From contig ONUF01000023.1 in NCBI GenBank assembly GCA_900321005.1, positions 1 through 52,469 on the forward strand: a stretch of 52,469 bases of DNA, written 5' to 3'. Of the stretch, positions 24,639 to 34,178 are shown piece after piece. The translations under genes and the position numbers were made by a program. The notes under the pieces were generated by a model that was given only the letters and a program-made list of their open reading frames with translations, had not been told where the DNA came from and did no database searches. The DNA is from an uncultured Bacteroidales bacterium. Lineage in GTDB: Bacteria > Bacteroidota > Bacteroidia > Bacteroidales > Paludibacteraceae. Within the stretch, counting starts at the first letter, position 1, and every line of letters begins with the position of its first letter.

Positions 24639-25250
24639 ATGCTGAAAACTCACATGATATCGGGGCTCATCGAAGCCGGTTGTGACGAAGCGGGACGCGG
24701 GCCGTTGGCGGGAAGTGTGTTTGCGGCGGCGGTGATCCTGGACCCGAAACGGGTAGGAGAGGTGCCGGAGTTCGAGTGGCTCAATGACTCGAAGCAACTG
24801 ACGGACAAACAGCGCTATGCCCTCCGGCCGGTCATCGAACGCGAAGCGGTCAGTTGGGCGGTGGTGGAAGTGACGGCGAAGGAGATCGACGAACGTAATA
24901 TATTGCAATGTTCCATCTTGGGCATGCAGCGCGCGCTGGGCAAGCTGTCCGTACGCCCGCAGCACATCCTGGTGGATGGCAATAAATGGAAACCCTACGT
25001 GCCGGAAGGCGAGCTGCTGGAGATTCCGGCCGACACGGTGGTGCATGGTGATGCGACCTACATGTCGATAGCGGCGGCGAGTGTGCTGGCCAAGACCTAC
25101 CGCGATGACTACATGCTGCGGCTGCACGACGAGTTTCCCCAATACGGCTGGGCGAATAACAAAGGCTATCCGACGGCCGAACATTATGCGGCAATAAAGA
25201 AATATGGTGTAACACCTTATCATAGATTAACGTTTAACTTAAAATTGTAA
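24639..25250 (+). CDS. rnhB: Ribonuclease HII
   Basis: 203 residues. EAGCDEAGRGPLAGSVFAAAVIL (about residues 11-33) holds the first catalytic Asp-Glu, DGN in ILVDGNKWKPY the next Asp, and HGDATYMSIAAASVLAKTYRD the last. It removes single ribonucleotides and RNA from RNA:DNA hybrids. Two bases separate it from tamL and four from sppA. Confidence 0.95.
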   Translation: MLKTHMISGLIEAGCDEAGRGPLAGSVFAAAVILDPKRVGEVPEFEWLNDSKQLTDKQRYALRPVIEREAVSWAVVEVTAKEIDERNILQCSILGMQRALGKLSVRPQHILVDGNKWKPYVPEGELLEIPADTVVHGDATYMSIAAASVLAKTYRDDYMLRLHDEFPQYGWANNKGYPTAEHYAAIKKYGVTPYHRLTFNLKL

Positions 25251-25254
25251 CAGT

Positions 25255-27030
25255 ATGTGTTTTTTTCGTAAAACAGTTGTGGTAGAAGGACAGGAACGTC
25301 CTCGCCGCAAAGTAGGCTGCCTCGGCGGCTGCCTGATTTTCCTGGCTGTGTATTTCCTCTGCAGCGCCCTCCTCGGATGGATCATGGGAGATGTATTCTC
25401 CTCGTCGAATGTCAAACTGGAGGACAAGACCATCTATCGTTTGGAGATGAAGGGTACGCTCGTGGAGCAGGCCAAAGAAGAGAGTCCGTTCGCATCGCTG
25501 ATGAGTTCCGTGCCTTACAGCAGTTATGCCGGCAAGGGCGAGACGGTCGGCTTGGACGAGATCCTGAGTAATATTCGTCTGGCGAAGAACGATGATAAGA
25601 TCCTCGGTATATGGGTGGACGGCGCCGAGCTGGAGACGGCTCCGGCGAATGCGAAAGCGATTCGCGATGCGTTGCTCGACTTCAAGCAGAGCGGTAAATG
25701 GGTCATCGCTTCAGCGAAGAACTTCGGTCAGACCAATTATTACATCGCTTCTGTTGCCGACCGTATATGTCTGGACCCGACGGGGGCCGTGGACTGGAAC
25801 GGTCTCTCGGCTACGAAGATGTACTTCACCCGCGTGATGGAGAAAATCGGCGTCGAGATGCAGATCCTCAAAGTGGGCACCTTCAAGTCGGCTGTAGAAC
25901 CGTATTTCCGCACCTCGATGTCGGATGCCGACCGCTTGCAGACAGAGCAATACCTCAGCGGTATTTGGAACGAGTACAAGTCCGCTGTCTCGGCTGCCCG
26001 TCATATTGACGAGGCGCAGTTGGATGCGCTCGCTGACCGCGTCATGGGGCTGCAGTCGGCCGAAGAGAACCTCGCGGCAGGTCTCGTGGACACCATCGTC
26101 TATGCCCAGGATATGGACTCGCTGCTGCGCGTCTATGCCGGCACGAAGGACTATCATCTGCTCTCCACTGCGAAGATGGCGAAGGTAAAACGTCCGGAGT
26201 CGAAGGCGAAAGACAAAGTAGCAGTGCTCTATCTCGAAGGGGAGATCACCGATGAGACAGGCGACGGTATTGTCGGCAAGGATGTCGTAAAGACCCTCAA
26301 GAAGATCCGCAAGCAAGATGATATCAAAGCCCTCGTGCTGCGCGTCAACAGCCCGGGCGGTTCGGCCAACGCCAGCGAAGTGATCTGGCATGCCGTGCAG
26401 AACATCAAGGCGGATAGTATTCCGGTTGTTGTCTCCATGGGCGACTATGCCGCTTCGGGTGGCTATTACATCTCCTGCGGCGCGGATTATATCTTTGCTG
26501 AACCGACCACGCTCACCGGTTCGATTGGTATCTTTGGTACTATCCCGAACGTGTCCAAACTGCGCAATAAAGTGGGTCTGGACATCGACGGCGTCAGCAC
26601 CAACAAACACTCGGATATGGGAACCAACATGATCTACAAAGGCATGAATGCCGAAGAGCACGCGATCATGCAGACGATGATTGAGCGCGGCTATGACCTG
26701 TTCACCAGCCGTTGTGCGCAAGGCCGTCATGTAGAGCAGGCGTATATCAAATCCATCGGCGAAGGCCGTGTTTGGTTGGGCGACAAAGGTAAAGAGATTG
26801 GTATCGTCGATGAACTCGGTAATATCGATGACGCCATCGCGAAAGCCGTAGAACTTGCCGGACTGGAGTCCTATCAACTGACGTACTTCCCGGAGAAAGA
26901 AGATCCGTACGAGGAGTTGCTCAAGATGCTCGATAACACCACGGAAGAGGAACGCCTCATCATGAAAGTCCGCGACTTCTGCTCCAAACCGCGTATCATG
27001 GCCCTCATGCCGGAAGTGACGATCCAATAA
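25255..27030 (+). CDS. sppA: Signal peptide peptidase SppA (67K type)
   Basis: 591 residues. An N-terminal helix (about 22-45) anchors it in the inner membrane. The two tandem ClpP-like domains of the long form are present. The catalytic Lys is in VGTFKSAVEPYFR (about residue 210) and the catalytic Ser in GDYAASGGYYISCGADYIFA (about 400), followed by TTLTGSIGIFG. It degrades signal peptides left in the membrane. A heptamer array separates it from lpxK. Confidence 0.94.
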   Translation: MCFFRKTVVVEGQERPRRKVGCLGGCLIFLAVYFLCSALLGWIMGDVFSSSNVKLEDKTIYRLEMKGTLVEQAKEESPFASLMSSVPYSSYAGKGETVGLDEILSNIRLAKNDDKILGIWVDGAELETAPANAKAIRDALLDFKQSGKWVIASAKNFGQTNYYIASVADRICLDPTGAVDWNGLSATKMYFTRVMEKIGVEMQILKVGTFKSAVEPYFRTSMSDADRLQTEQYLSGIWNEYKSAVSAARHIDEAQLDALADRVMGLQSAEENLAAGLVDTIVYAQDMDSLLRVYAGTKDYHLLSTAKMAKVKRPESKAKDKVAVLYLEGEITDETGDGIVGKDVVKTLKKIRKQDDIKALVLRVNSPGGSANASEVIWHAVQNIKADSIPVVVSMGDYAASGGYYISCGADYIFAEPTTLTGSIGIFGTIPNVSKLRNKVGLDIDGVSTNKHSDMGTNMIYKGMNAEEHAIMQTMIERGYDLFTSRCAQGRHVEQAYIKSIGEGRVWLGDKGKEIGIVDELGNIDDAIAKAVELAGLESYQLTYFPEKEDPYEELLKMLDNTTEEERLIMKVRDFCSKPRIMALMPEVTIQ

Positions 27031-27053
27031 ATCATCAATCATCAATCACCAAT
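27030..27053. repeat. Heptamer repeat AATCATC between sppA and lpxK
   Basis: AATCATC, AATCATC, AATCACC, AAT fill nearly all of the 26-nt gap between the two genes. Confidence 0.85.
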
Positions 27054-27056
27054 ACG

Positions 27057-28067
27057 ATGTATCACATCGTCTCCATCCCGCTCAGTGGACTCTACACTTT
27101 TGGTGTAGCCATCCGCCATGTGCTGTTTGACCAGCGTCTGTTACCCTCGTTTAGCGTCGATGTGCCGACGATAGGCGTGGGTAACCTGGCGGTGGGCGGC
27201 ACGGGCAAGACGCCGATGGTGGAGTACCTGCTGCGACTGCTCTTGGACAACGGCTATCGGCCGGCGGTCCTCTCGCGCGGGTACAAGCGCAAGACGCACG
27301 GTTTCCGTTTGGCTGACAGTGAGTCCACCGTAGAGACTATCGGAGACGAGGCGATGCAACTGCATCGGAAGTTCCCGGAGGTACCCGTGGCGGTGTGCGA
27401 GAACCGCGTGCGCGGTGTCAAGCAACTGCAGCGCCAACTGACGAAGCTCGATGTGGTGGTGCTCGACGATGCGATGCAGCACCGCGCCTTGCGCTGCGGC
27501 TTCACCATCCTCCTCACGCCTTACGACCACCTCTATATCGATGATCATATGTTGCCGTGGGGCACGCTGCGCGACCTGCCGAGCAGGGCGTTGACGGCCG
27601 ACGCGGTGGTGGTGACCAAGTGCCCGGACAGCATTCGCCCGATAGACATGCGCGTGGTCGATAACCGTCTCCACCTGCCTACGTTCCAGCAACTGCATTT
27701 CACGGGATTGAGCTACGCGCCGATGGAGCAGGAGGGTACGCCCCTCGTGCTGTGCGGCATCGCCCGACCGAAGTATATGATGCGATATGTGAGCAAGCAC
27801 TATCCGAAGGCTGAACTGATGGCTTATCCGGATCATCATCATTACACGCCGGCGGACATCGACGCTATCATGCAGCGCGCCGCGGATTTCGACTTTGTCC
27901 TCACGACGGAGAAAGATATCCAGCGCCTGCGTACTACGTCCCTGGTGGACCGCCTGCAGGCGCAGAACAAGCGTCTCATCGCTCTGCCGGTGAGCGTGCG
28001 GTTCTGCACTCCCAAAGAACTTTTTGACCGACAAATACTGACGTATGTGCGGGAAAATAAAAAATGA
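27057..28067 (+). CDS. lpxK: Tetraacyldisaccharide 4'-kinase
   Basis: 336 residues. VPTIGVGNLAVGGTGKTPMVEYL (about residues 37-59) is the P-loop, followed by PAVLSRGYKRKTHGF and VVLDDAMQHRAL (the DDxxQH motif). It phosphorylates the lipid A precursor, so the organism makes lipid A. The stop overlaps the next start (ATGA). Confidence 0.95.
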   Translation: MYHIVSIPLSGLYTFGVAIRHVLFDQRLLPSFSVDVPTIGVGNLAVGGTGKTPMVEYLLRLLLDNGYRPAVLSRGYKRKTHGFRLADSESTVETIGDEAMQLHRKFPEVPVAVCENRVRGVKQLQRQLTKLDVVVLDDAMQHRALRCGFTILLTPYDHLYIDDHMLPWGTLRDLPSRALTADAVVVTKCPDSIRPIDMRVVDNRLHLPTFQQLHFTGLSYAPMEQEGTPLVLCGIARPKYMMRYVSKHYPKAELMAYPDHHHYTPADIDAIMQRAADFDFVLTTEKDIQRLRTTSLVDRLQAQNKRLIALPVSVRFCTPKELFDRQILTYVRENKK

Positions 28068-29950
28068 CCAATGGTACATGGTACATGGTAAATGGTAAAT
28101 TAATACATATCCTTCGTCGTTTCGTGCCGCCGTATCGCGCGCAGTTGGGGTGGAATATCTTCTTCAACCTCCTCTCGACGATCCTGTCGCTCTTCTCCTT
28201 CGCGGCGATCATCCCGGTGCTGCGCATCCTCTTCGGACTCAACAGCCTCGAGGTGACGCGTATCCCGCTGGAGGAGGTACACGGACTGCAAGAGACCATC
28301 GCCGCCCTGCGCACGAACCTCTACTGCGTGCTCAACGAACAGATCGCGCTGCATGGCGCCGGGTATGTGTTGCTGCTCTTGGGGCTTTTCCTTATCGTGA
28401 TGACGGGACTCAAAGTGCTCACGGCGTGGCTGGCGAACTATTTCATGGTGCCTATCCGCACGGGTGTGTTACGCGACTTGCGCAAACAGCTCTACGACAA
28501 GATCCTCTCGCTGCCTATGGGCTATTTCACCCAGGCGCGGCGGGGCGATATTATCTCGCGTATGACGAACGACGTGAACGAAGTGGAAGCGTCCATCATG
28601 TCGGCCCTCGACATCCTGTTCAAGGACCCCATCATGATTCTCGTCTATCTCATCACACTCTTCGTCATCTCGTGGCAACTGACGCTCTTCGTGTTGCTGC
28701 TCATGCCCGTTGCTATCTTCCTCATCGGCCGTATCGGACGCAGCCTCAAGCGGGCGTCGAAACGCGGACAGGAGCAGAACGCCGAGATCCTCTCGTCCAT
28801 CGACGAGACGTTGTTGGGACTGCGCGTGGTCAAAGGATTTAATGCCCAGAATAAACTGCGGGCGCGTTTTGAGGCGCTCATTAATGCGACTCGCGCAACC
28901 TTCAATCGCATCAATCGGCGCTATTACATGGCGCACCCGCTCTCGGAATTCCTCGGCACGATACTCATCGCCGTCATCCTTTGGTTCGGCGGACTGCTGA
29001 TACTTGCCGACCATGCGACCATTGACGCAGCGACGTTCATCTACTACCTCGTCATCTTTTATTCGATCATCAATCCTTCGAAAGACCTCAGCAAAGCGGC
29101 GTATGGCATTCGTCGCGGCATGGCCTCGCTCGAACGCATCGATACGGTTCTTAATACGGAGTCGAATATCCTTGAACCCGCGCAAGCGCTGCCGGTACAT
29201 TTCGAGAAAGAGATTGTCTTCGACCATGTGTCTTTTGCGTACCAACCGGAACGCGAAGTGTTAACAGATATCTGTCTGACGGTGCCCAAAGGCAAGACTG
29301 TCGCGCTGGTAGGGCAGTCGGGTAGTGGTAAGACCACCCTCACGGACCTCCTGCCGCGCTTCTATGATCCGACCTCAGGCTTTATCTCTATCGATGGCAC
29401 CGATGTCCGATGCCATACGACGCACGACTTGCGCGATTTCATGGGTATCGTATGCCAGGAACCCATCCTGTTCAACGACACGGTACTCAATAACATCACC
29501 TTCGGCGTCGATACGTCCCAAACTGCGCCGAACGGACTGACTTGGCGCGAAGCGGCCGAACAGGCTGCGCGTATTGCCAATGCCCATACTTTCATCGCCG
29601 CTATGCCGGAAGGGTATGACACCGTCATTGGTGACCGCGGATCGCGTCTCTCCGGAGGACAGCGCCAGCGCCTCTCTATCGCGCGGGCCATCCTCAAGAA
29701 CCCACCCATCCTCATCCTCGATGAAGCGACCTCGGCACTTGACAGCGAGTCCGAACGACTGGTGCAGGAAGCCCTTGAGCACCTCATGCGCGACCGTACG
29801 ACCCTCGTCGTAGCGCACCGCCTGTCCACTATCCGCCATGCCGATCTCATCTGCGTGATGCACGAAGGACAAATCGTCGAGCGTGGCACACACAACGAAC
29901 TCTACGCCCTCGGCGGCTATTATACCAAACTCGTTGATATGCAGGCCTAA
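28064..29950 (+). CDS. msbA: ABC exporter of the MsbA type (permease plus ATPase)
   Basis: 628 residues. Six membrane helices lie in about residues 20-330, with FTQARRGDIISRMTNDVNEVE as the conserved intracellular loop. The ATPase domain has Walker A GQSGSGKTTL (about 418), signature RLSGGQRQRLS (about 527), Walker B ILILDEATSALD (about 548) and VVAHRLSTIRHAD. Position after lpxK suggests lipid A flipping. The first residues (MTNGTWYMVNGKLIHI) come from a heptamer repeat, so the natural start could be this ATG, which overlaps the lpxK stop, or the one at MVNGK. Confidence 0.88.
   Translation: MTNGTWYMVNGKLIHILRRFVPPYRAQLGWNIFFNLLSTILSLFSFAAIIPVLRILFGLNSLEVTRIPLEEVHGLQETIAALRTNLYCVLNEQIALHGAGYVLLLLGLFLIVMTGLKVLTAWLANYFMVPIRTGVLRDLRKQLYDKILSLPMGYFTQARRGDIISRMTNDVNEVEASIMSALDILFKDPIMILVYLITLFVISWQLTLFVLLLMPVAIFLIGRIGRSLKRASKRGQEQNAEILSSIDETLLGLRVVKGFNAQNKLRARFEALINATRATFNRINRRYYMAHPLSEFLGTILIAVILWFGGLLILADHATIDAATFIYYLVIFYSIINPSKDLSKAAYGIRRGMASLERIDTVLNTESNILEPAQALPVHFEKEIVFDHVSFAYQPEREVLTDICLTVPKGKTVALVGQSGSGKTTLTDLLPRFYDPTSGFISIDGTDVRCHTTHDLRDFMGIVCQEPILFNDTVLNNITFGVDTSQTAPNGLTWREAAEQAARIANAHTFIAAMPEGYDTVIGDRGSRLSGGQRQRLSIARAILKNPPILILDEATSALDSESERLVQEALEHLMRDRTTLVVAHRLSTIRHADLICVMHEGQIVERGTHNELYALGGYYTKLVDMQA
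28067..28101 (+). repeat. Heptamer repeat ATGGTAC at the lpxK/msbA junction
   Basis: ATGGTAC, ATGGTAC, ATGGTAA, ATGGTAA in tandem, translated as the N-terminus of the ABC exporter. Confidence 0.88.
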
Positions 29951-29979
29951 ACTGATTACTGATTACTGATTACTGAATG
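29951..29979. repeat. Heptamer repeat GATTACT between msbA and mnmA
   Basis: Three units of GATTACT plus a variant fill the 26-nt gap from the msbA stop to the mnmA start. Confidence 0.9.
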
Positions 29980-31071
29980 CTGAAAACTAGAGTACTCTTA
30001 GGAATGTCCGGTGGCATTGATTCCACCGTCAGCGCCATGCTTCTTTTGGAGCAAGGCTATGAGGTAGTAGGCGTCACTTTTCGTACATACGATAGCATCA
30101 AAGAGAGTTGTATCGCCAAAGAGAAAGGCTGCTGCACCATTGACTCCATCATGGAGGCGCGGCACAACGCGGAGAAAATGGGTTTTGAGCACCATATCGT
30201 GGACTTCCGAGAGACTTTCCGCCGGTGCGTGATTCAGAACTTCATCGACGAGTATATGGCGGGCCGCACGCCCAACCCTTGCGTGCTGTGCAACAGCCAT
30301 ATCAAGTGGGGCGAACTGATGCGCGTAGCGGATGAGTTGCATTGTGACTATATCGCCACCGGCCACTACGCCCGCATCGCCGAACGCGACGGACATGTGT
30401 TCCTGCGCACCGCCGCCGATACGCATAAAGACCAGACCTATTTCCTCTGGATGCTCACCGAAGAGCAACTGCGCCGAACGATTTTTCCGTTGGGCAACTA
30501 TACGAAAGAAGAAGTGCGGGAGATAGCGCGTCAGCACGGTTACGAGAAACTCGCCGTCAAGCGCGAGAGCCAGGAGATATGCTTCATCCCCGACGATGAC
30601 TACCGCGCTTTCCTGCGCGCGAACGTGCCCGACTATAAGGAGCGCGTGCGCGCGGGCGAATACATCGACAAAGACGGCAAGGTCTTAGGCCATCACGAAG
30701 GCTATGTCAACTACACCATCGGTCAACGCAAGGGACTTGGTATCGCCCTTGGTCAACCCGCCTATATTACGCATATCGACGCCGCCACCAACCGCATCAC
30801 CCTCGGCACCAACGATGACATGTACGCGACGGAACTCCGCTATAAATCAATCATCAATCATAAATCATCAATCTCCAATTCGCCCCTCACGGCGAAAATC
30901 CGCTACCGTTCGAAAGCCGTGCCCGTCAAAGAAATAAAATCAGCAATCACCAATGACCAATCACAAATAAGCTCGCTGATCTTCAGCGAGCCTATCTGGG
31001 GTATCACTCCCGGTCAGTCTGTCGTCCTCTATCAGGACGACCTCGTCATCGGGGGAGGAATAATAGTCTGA
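29977..31071 (+). CDS. mnmA: tRNA-specific 2-thiouridylase
   Basis: 364 residues. The PP-loop GMSGGIDSTVSAMLL lies at about 9-23, the first catalytic Cys in TPNPCVLCNSHIKWG (about 100) and the second in SQEICFIPDDDYRAF (about 200). YVNYTIGQRKGLGIALG and PAYITHIDAATNRI are typical. It makes 2-thiouridine at wobble position 34. The C-terminal beta domain contains two heptamer-encoded insertions (SIINHKSSISNS and KSAITNDQSQISS) flanking KIRYRSKAVPV. Confidence 0.94.
   Translation: MLKTRVLLGMSGGIDSTVSAMLLLEQGYEVVGVTFRTYDSIKESCIAKEKGCCTIDSIMEARHNAEKMGFEHHIVDFRETFRRCVIQNFIDEYMAGRTPNPCVLCNSHIKWGELMRVADELHCDYIATGHYARIAERDGHVFLRTAADTHKDQTYFLWMLTEEQLRRTIFPLGNYTKEEVREIARQHGYEKLAVKRESQEICFIPDDDYRAFLRANVPDYKERVRAGEYIDKDGKVLGHHEGYVNYTIGQRKGLGIALGQPAYITHIDAATNRITLGTNDDMYATELRYKSIINHKSSISNSPLTAKIRYRSKAVPVKEIKSAITNDQSQISSLIFSEPIWGITPGQSVVLYQDDLVIGGGIIV
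30843..30880 (+). repeat. Heptamer repeat inside mnmA, first array
   Basis: AATCAATCATCAATCATAAATCATCAATC-type units, translated as KSIINHKSSISN. Confidence 0.8.
30936..30970 (+). repeat. Heptamer repeat inside mnmA, second array
   Basis: AATCAGC, AATCACC, AATGACC, AATCACA, AATAAG in tandem, translated as KSAITNDQSQIS. Confidence 0.85.
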
Positions 31072-31090
31072 TTACTGACTACTGATCACT
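31068..31090. repeat. Heptamer repeat at the mnmA/rubrerythrin junction
   Basis: TGATTAC, TGACTAC, TGATCAC in tandem across the convergent gene ends; it supplies the mnmA stop. Confidence 0.8.
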
Positions 31091-31634
31091 TTCCGAAGTA
31101 ACGCTTGTACAATCCTTCGAAACCTTTGCCGTGGCGAGCTTCGTCGCGTGCCATCTCATGTACGGTGTCATGAATCGGGTCGAGGTTCAACTCTTTCGCA
31201 CGCTTAGCGATATTCAACTTGTCTTCGCATGCGCCGGACTCCGCTAACATGCGTTTCTCGAGGTTTGTCTTGGTATCCCATACAATCTCTCCGAGCAGTT
31301 CAGCGAAACGGGAAGCATGGTCAGCCTCTTCATAAGCGTAGCGGCGGAAAGCTTCAGCTACCTCAGGATAACCTTCGCGGTCAGCCTGACGAGCCATCGC
31401 CAGATATTGACCTACTTCGGTACATTCACCGATGAAGTGCGCACGCAGGCCTTCTGCGATGATCGGGTCCTTCTCGTCTTTTGCTACTCCCAAAATGTGC
31501 TCGCATGCGAAAGAGAGTTTGTCGTCGGATGCTACTTTCCATTCAACGATTTGCTTACATTGCGGACAACGCTCAGGTGCCTCTGTGCCCTCGTGAACAT
31601 AACCACAGATCGGGCAGATAAATTTCTTTACCAT
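31086..31634 (-). CDS. Reverse rubrerythrin
   Basis: 182 residues. An N-terminal rubredoxin-type Fe site (CPICGY and CPQC, Cys at about 7, 10, 23, 26) precedes a ferritin-like four-helix diiron domain with E-x-x-H pairs ([51 protein letters not shown]). This order, the reverse of classical rubrerythrin, is known from anaerobes and reduces hydrogen peroxide and oxygen. It implies an oxygen-sensitive life style. Transcribed toward mnmA (convergent). No clear promoter box was found upstream. Confidence 0.92.
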   Translation of the reverse strand: MVKKFICPICGYVHEGTEAPERCPQCKQIVEWKVASDDKLSFACEHILGVAKDEKDPIIAEGLRAHFIGECTEVGQYLAMARQADREGYPEVAEAFRRYAYEEADHASRFAELLGEIVWDTKTNLEKRMLAESGACEDKLNIAKRAKELNLDPIHDTVHEMARDEARHGKGFEGLYKRYFGK

Positions 31635-31670
31635 AAGATAAATAATTAAAAGGTTAATAAAAAGGGTTAT

Positions 31671-31708
31671 TATAAATTACAAATTTCAAATTACAAATCA
31701 CCAATAAG
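31671..31708. repeat. Heptamer repeat between the CotH-like and rubrerythrin genes
   Basis: AAATTAC, AAATTTC, AAATTAC, AAATCAC units. They run into the 3' end of the CotH-like gene and supply its stop codon and last residues (IGDL). Confidence 0.85.
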
Positions 31709-33454
31709 CGTCCCCGACGCTGTATAAGTTTTTCCGTTACGAATGATAACGAGTTGTCCGTCTTGAATACGCTTGATGCTCGTGTCGGAAAGGGGGCTTG
31801 CCGCCTGTTCTACATCGTAGGTGGCGGGACGTGTGCCCTCTCCCCACTGTTGATAGAGCCATTCTGTTCTCCAATTGAATTTGTTGACGAACTCGTTATG
31901 CTTGGCGGTCATGTTACTGTTGTCGCAATAATTGAGCGTACCGCCCCACTTGGCGGCATCGTTTTTCGCGCCTTGCTTAATCAGTGTGGCGAGTTTGTCC
32001 ATCGCCGTGAGAAAATCGCTTTGCTGGTCATGTCGGAACATATACCAGATCTCCCGCAGTCTGGCTTGGAACTGTGGCCATGTAGCCAGTTGGCCGATCC
32101 AGTATTGGGGGAAGGTAGGGGAGTCGTATATCCAGGTGTTCCAGCCGCGGTTGTATGCGTTGCCGAAGTCCCACACAGGACCGAAATACCATTTCTCGGA
32201 CATGCCGTTGCGGTCGCGCTCTTTATAGAGATAGCAACTGCCGTGATAACTCTCGCAATCTTCCATCAGTTCCTGCACAAGGTAGAATTTGACAGCCTCG
32301 TCCAGATCCATCATCTCCCATAAGGGGTAATCGGTGTTGCCCCAGATAGCCTCATTCAGACTATGGAGCTGGCTTTCGATATATGTACGTTGCGACGCGG
32401 AGAGCAGTTCGGGACTCTTCATGGTAAACCATACTTCCTGTGCGTTCTGCTCGAAGAGGGTCACGTTGCCTTCCTCTTCATAGTTGTCTATCTCCACTAA
32501 CCAACCGCCGCTGACGGAGTCGGTCGCATAATCCTCCTGCTCGGTGACGTTCACGCGATTGGAGCCTACGCGCACTTGCTCGGTGAGGAAATACAAACCG
32601 TAATATTCGCCGTTCATCACCAGTTCTACCGGTACGGCCTTTGGCGTCCATTTCAGCCCGAGGGCTTCGCTCAGTTGGTATCCTGCGTAGTTCTTGAGGA
32701 ATCCTAAGCAGTCATCCGCGTGAGCCATCAAGCACCAATGTTTATTGCTCGGCATGCCTAAGACAGCCTGCTTCTTGTCAAACTTGATGCGGTAGGGTTT
32801 CTTGTCAAAACCGGTCCACGTCCAGTTGCCGCGTCCTTTGAATTGTCCGGCAATAGGAGCTTCCGCCGAACCTAAGGCTTTATAATTTGTGCTGAGCGGG
32901 TCTATATAGAGACTGCCGGTGACGTATTCTTCTTTGCTGGTGATGGCGACATTACCGGTGGTGTTCAGATATACGACGGGTAGCGTGCCGGAGATAGAGG
33001 CGGTGCCGGGGGTGGTCTCCTGTTGCGATTCCCAATAACCCAATGACTGCCACGCACCTTGCGCCCAGTTATCGCCCGTCTGGGGTACGAAAATGTCTCC
33101 GGCATTCATCTGCGCCTCGGAGGTCGCGGTGCGGTTGTAATTCAAGGTGTGGCTCACGTACTCCTTGAAATCGCTGAACCGCTGGTCGTACGTACCGGCT
33201 TGGATATCTCCGCCCACGAACGTAAAGCGATAGATGTCATTGACGGCCTGAGCGATGGAGACCGCCCATTTCTGCCCGTCAAAACTCATATCCAACACAT
33301 GAGTCTCGGAGACATCGTCTCTGCCGTACACCATCTTGACGGTGGAATATCCGGTCTTAGAGTTGTCAAAATAGAGCGATCCCTGCGGAATCGTCATCGC
33401 CTGCATCCCTGCGCTCAGCAGGCAAACCCAAAGGAATACTATATACTTTTTCAT
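31691..33454 (-). CDS. CotH-family protein with T9SS-like C-terminal tail
   Basis: 587 residues from the ATG at 33454, chosen because it gives a signal peptide (MKKYIVFLWVCLLSAGMQA) and lies 25 nt after the promoter. Residues about 25-140 are a beta-rich segment. The CotH domain (about 180-500) shows GQFKGRGNWTWTGFDKKPYRI, LMAHADDCLGFLKNYAGYQL, VELVMNGEYYGLYFLTEQVRV, EIDNYEEEGN and WYFGPVWDFGNAYNRG. Most relatives have Asp after WDF; here it is Gly. CotH proteins are kinase-fold enzymes in spore formers; the Bacteroidetes ones are secreted and uncharacterised. The end (RIQDGQLVIIRNGKTYTASG) resembles a T9SS sorting tail. Confidence 0.88.
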   Translation of the reverse strand: MKKYIVFLWVCLLSAGMQAMTIPQGSLYFDNSKTGYSTVKMVYGRDDVSETHVLDMSFDGQKWAVSIAQAVNDIYRFTFVGGDIQAGTYDQRFSDFKEYVSHTLNYNRTATSEAQMNAGDIFVPQTGDNWAQGAWQSLGYWESQQETTPGTASISGTLPVVYLNTTGNVAITSKEEYVTGSLYIDPLSTNYKALGSAEAPIAGQFKGRGNWTWTGFDKKPYRIKFDKKQAVLGMPSNKHWCLMAHADDCLGFLKNYAGYQLSEALGLKWTPKAVPVELVMNGEYYGLYFLTEQVRVGSNRVNVTEQEDYATDSVSGGWLVEIDNYEEEGNVTLFEQNAQEVWFTMKSPELLSASQRTYIESQLHSLNEAIWGNTDYPLWEMMDLDEAVKFYLVQELMEDCESYHGSCYLYKERDRNGMSEKWYFGPVWDFGNAYNRGWNTWIYDSPTFPQYWIGQLATWPQFQARLREIWYMFRHDQQSDFLTAMDKLATLIKQGAKNDAAKWGGTLNYCDNSNMTAKHNEFVNKFNWRTEWLYQQWGEGTRPATYDVEQAASPLSDTSIKRIQDGQLVIIRNGKTYTASGTLIGDL

Positions 33455-33479
33455 ACTAACTTCTCCTTCATATCCGGTG

Positions 33480-33510
33480 CAAAGATAATATAAAAAAATG
33501 ATATACACAA
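33480..33510 (-). promoter_or_regulatory. Promoter of the CotH-like gene
   Basis: Minus strand: TTG (33510-33508), 20 nt, TATCTTTG (33487-33480). The right part matches the composite element (TGTATATCATTTTTTT) but the left arm of the palindrome is degenerate. Confidence 0.8.
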
Positions 33511-33610
33511 GGGCGTGCGCATTTTTCTTGATAATTTGTATGTACTTACTTGCGGAAATGTGTATTTTCTGACGCATTTTATGAAAAAAACAAAAATAAT
33601 TCAAGAAAAA

Positions 33611-33642
33611 TTTGTGTATTTCAAAAAAAAGCAGTACCTTTG
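33611..33642 (+). promoter_or_regulatory. Promoter of the rpmB operon
   Basis: TTTG (33611-33614), 20 nt ending in TC-A8-GCAG, TACCTTTG (33635-33642). The spacer is shared with the two tRNA promoters. Leader of about 60 nt. Confidence 0.88.
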
Positions 33643-33709
33643 CGCGATTTTTCGTGTAATTATGCGAAAAGTCCCCGAATTTGAACGAAAATATAAAATA
33701 TATACTACA

Positions 33710-33943
33710 ATGTCAAAGATTTGTCAAATTACAGGCAAGAAAGCCATGGTCGGCTGCAATGTCTCACACTCGAAGCGCCATACAAAGCGCAGTTTCGATG
33801 TGAACCTCTTCCGCCGCAAGTTCTACTGGGTAGAACAAGATGTATGGATCGAGCTGAACGTGAGTGCAGCAGGTCTGAGAACTATTAACAAGATCGGTCT
33901 CGACAACGCGCTGAAACAGGCTGCGGAGAAGGGCTATCTCTAA
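33710..33943 (+). CDS. rpmB: 50S ribosomal protein L28
   Basis: 77 residues from the ATG at 33710 ([32 protein letters not shown], in two parts, is the L28 N-terminus). [19 protein letters not shown] and [15 protein letters not shown] follow. An upstream open reading of 65 codons lies across the promoter and is not coding. First gene of the L28-L33-DUF4295 set. Confidence 0.96.
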   Translation: MSKICQITGKKAMVGCNVSHSKRHTKRSFDVNLFRRKFYWVEQDVWIELNVSAAGLRTINKIGLDNALKQAAEKGYL

Positions 33944-33961
33944 AACGAAAGGAGCTAAACA

Positions 33962-34150
33962 ATGGCAAAGAAAACAAAAGAAGCACGCGTTCAGGTTATC
34001 CTCGAGTGCACGGAACAAAAGGCCAGCGGTGTTCCCGGAATGTCTCGTTACATCACCACCAAGAACCGCAAGAACACTCCGGATCGTTTGGAACTCATGA
34101 AGTACAATCCCTACTTGAAGAAATACACGCTTCATAAGGAGATTAAGTAA
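33962..34150 (+). CDS. rpmG: 50S ribosomal protein L33
   Basis: 62 residues. [12 protein letters not shown], then [20 protein letters not shown] and [16 protein letters not shown] are L33. The family's zinc cysteines are largely missing (one Cys remains), as in the zinc-free form. Begins 18 nt after rpmB. Confidence 0.96.
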   Translation: MAKKTKEARVQVILECTEQKASGVPGMSRYITTKNRKNTPDRLELMKYNPYLKKYTLHKEIK

Positions 34151-34178
34151 TTAACCCTAATTAGAAAGGCTTAGAACT

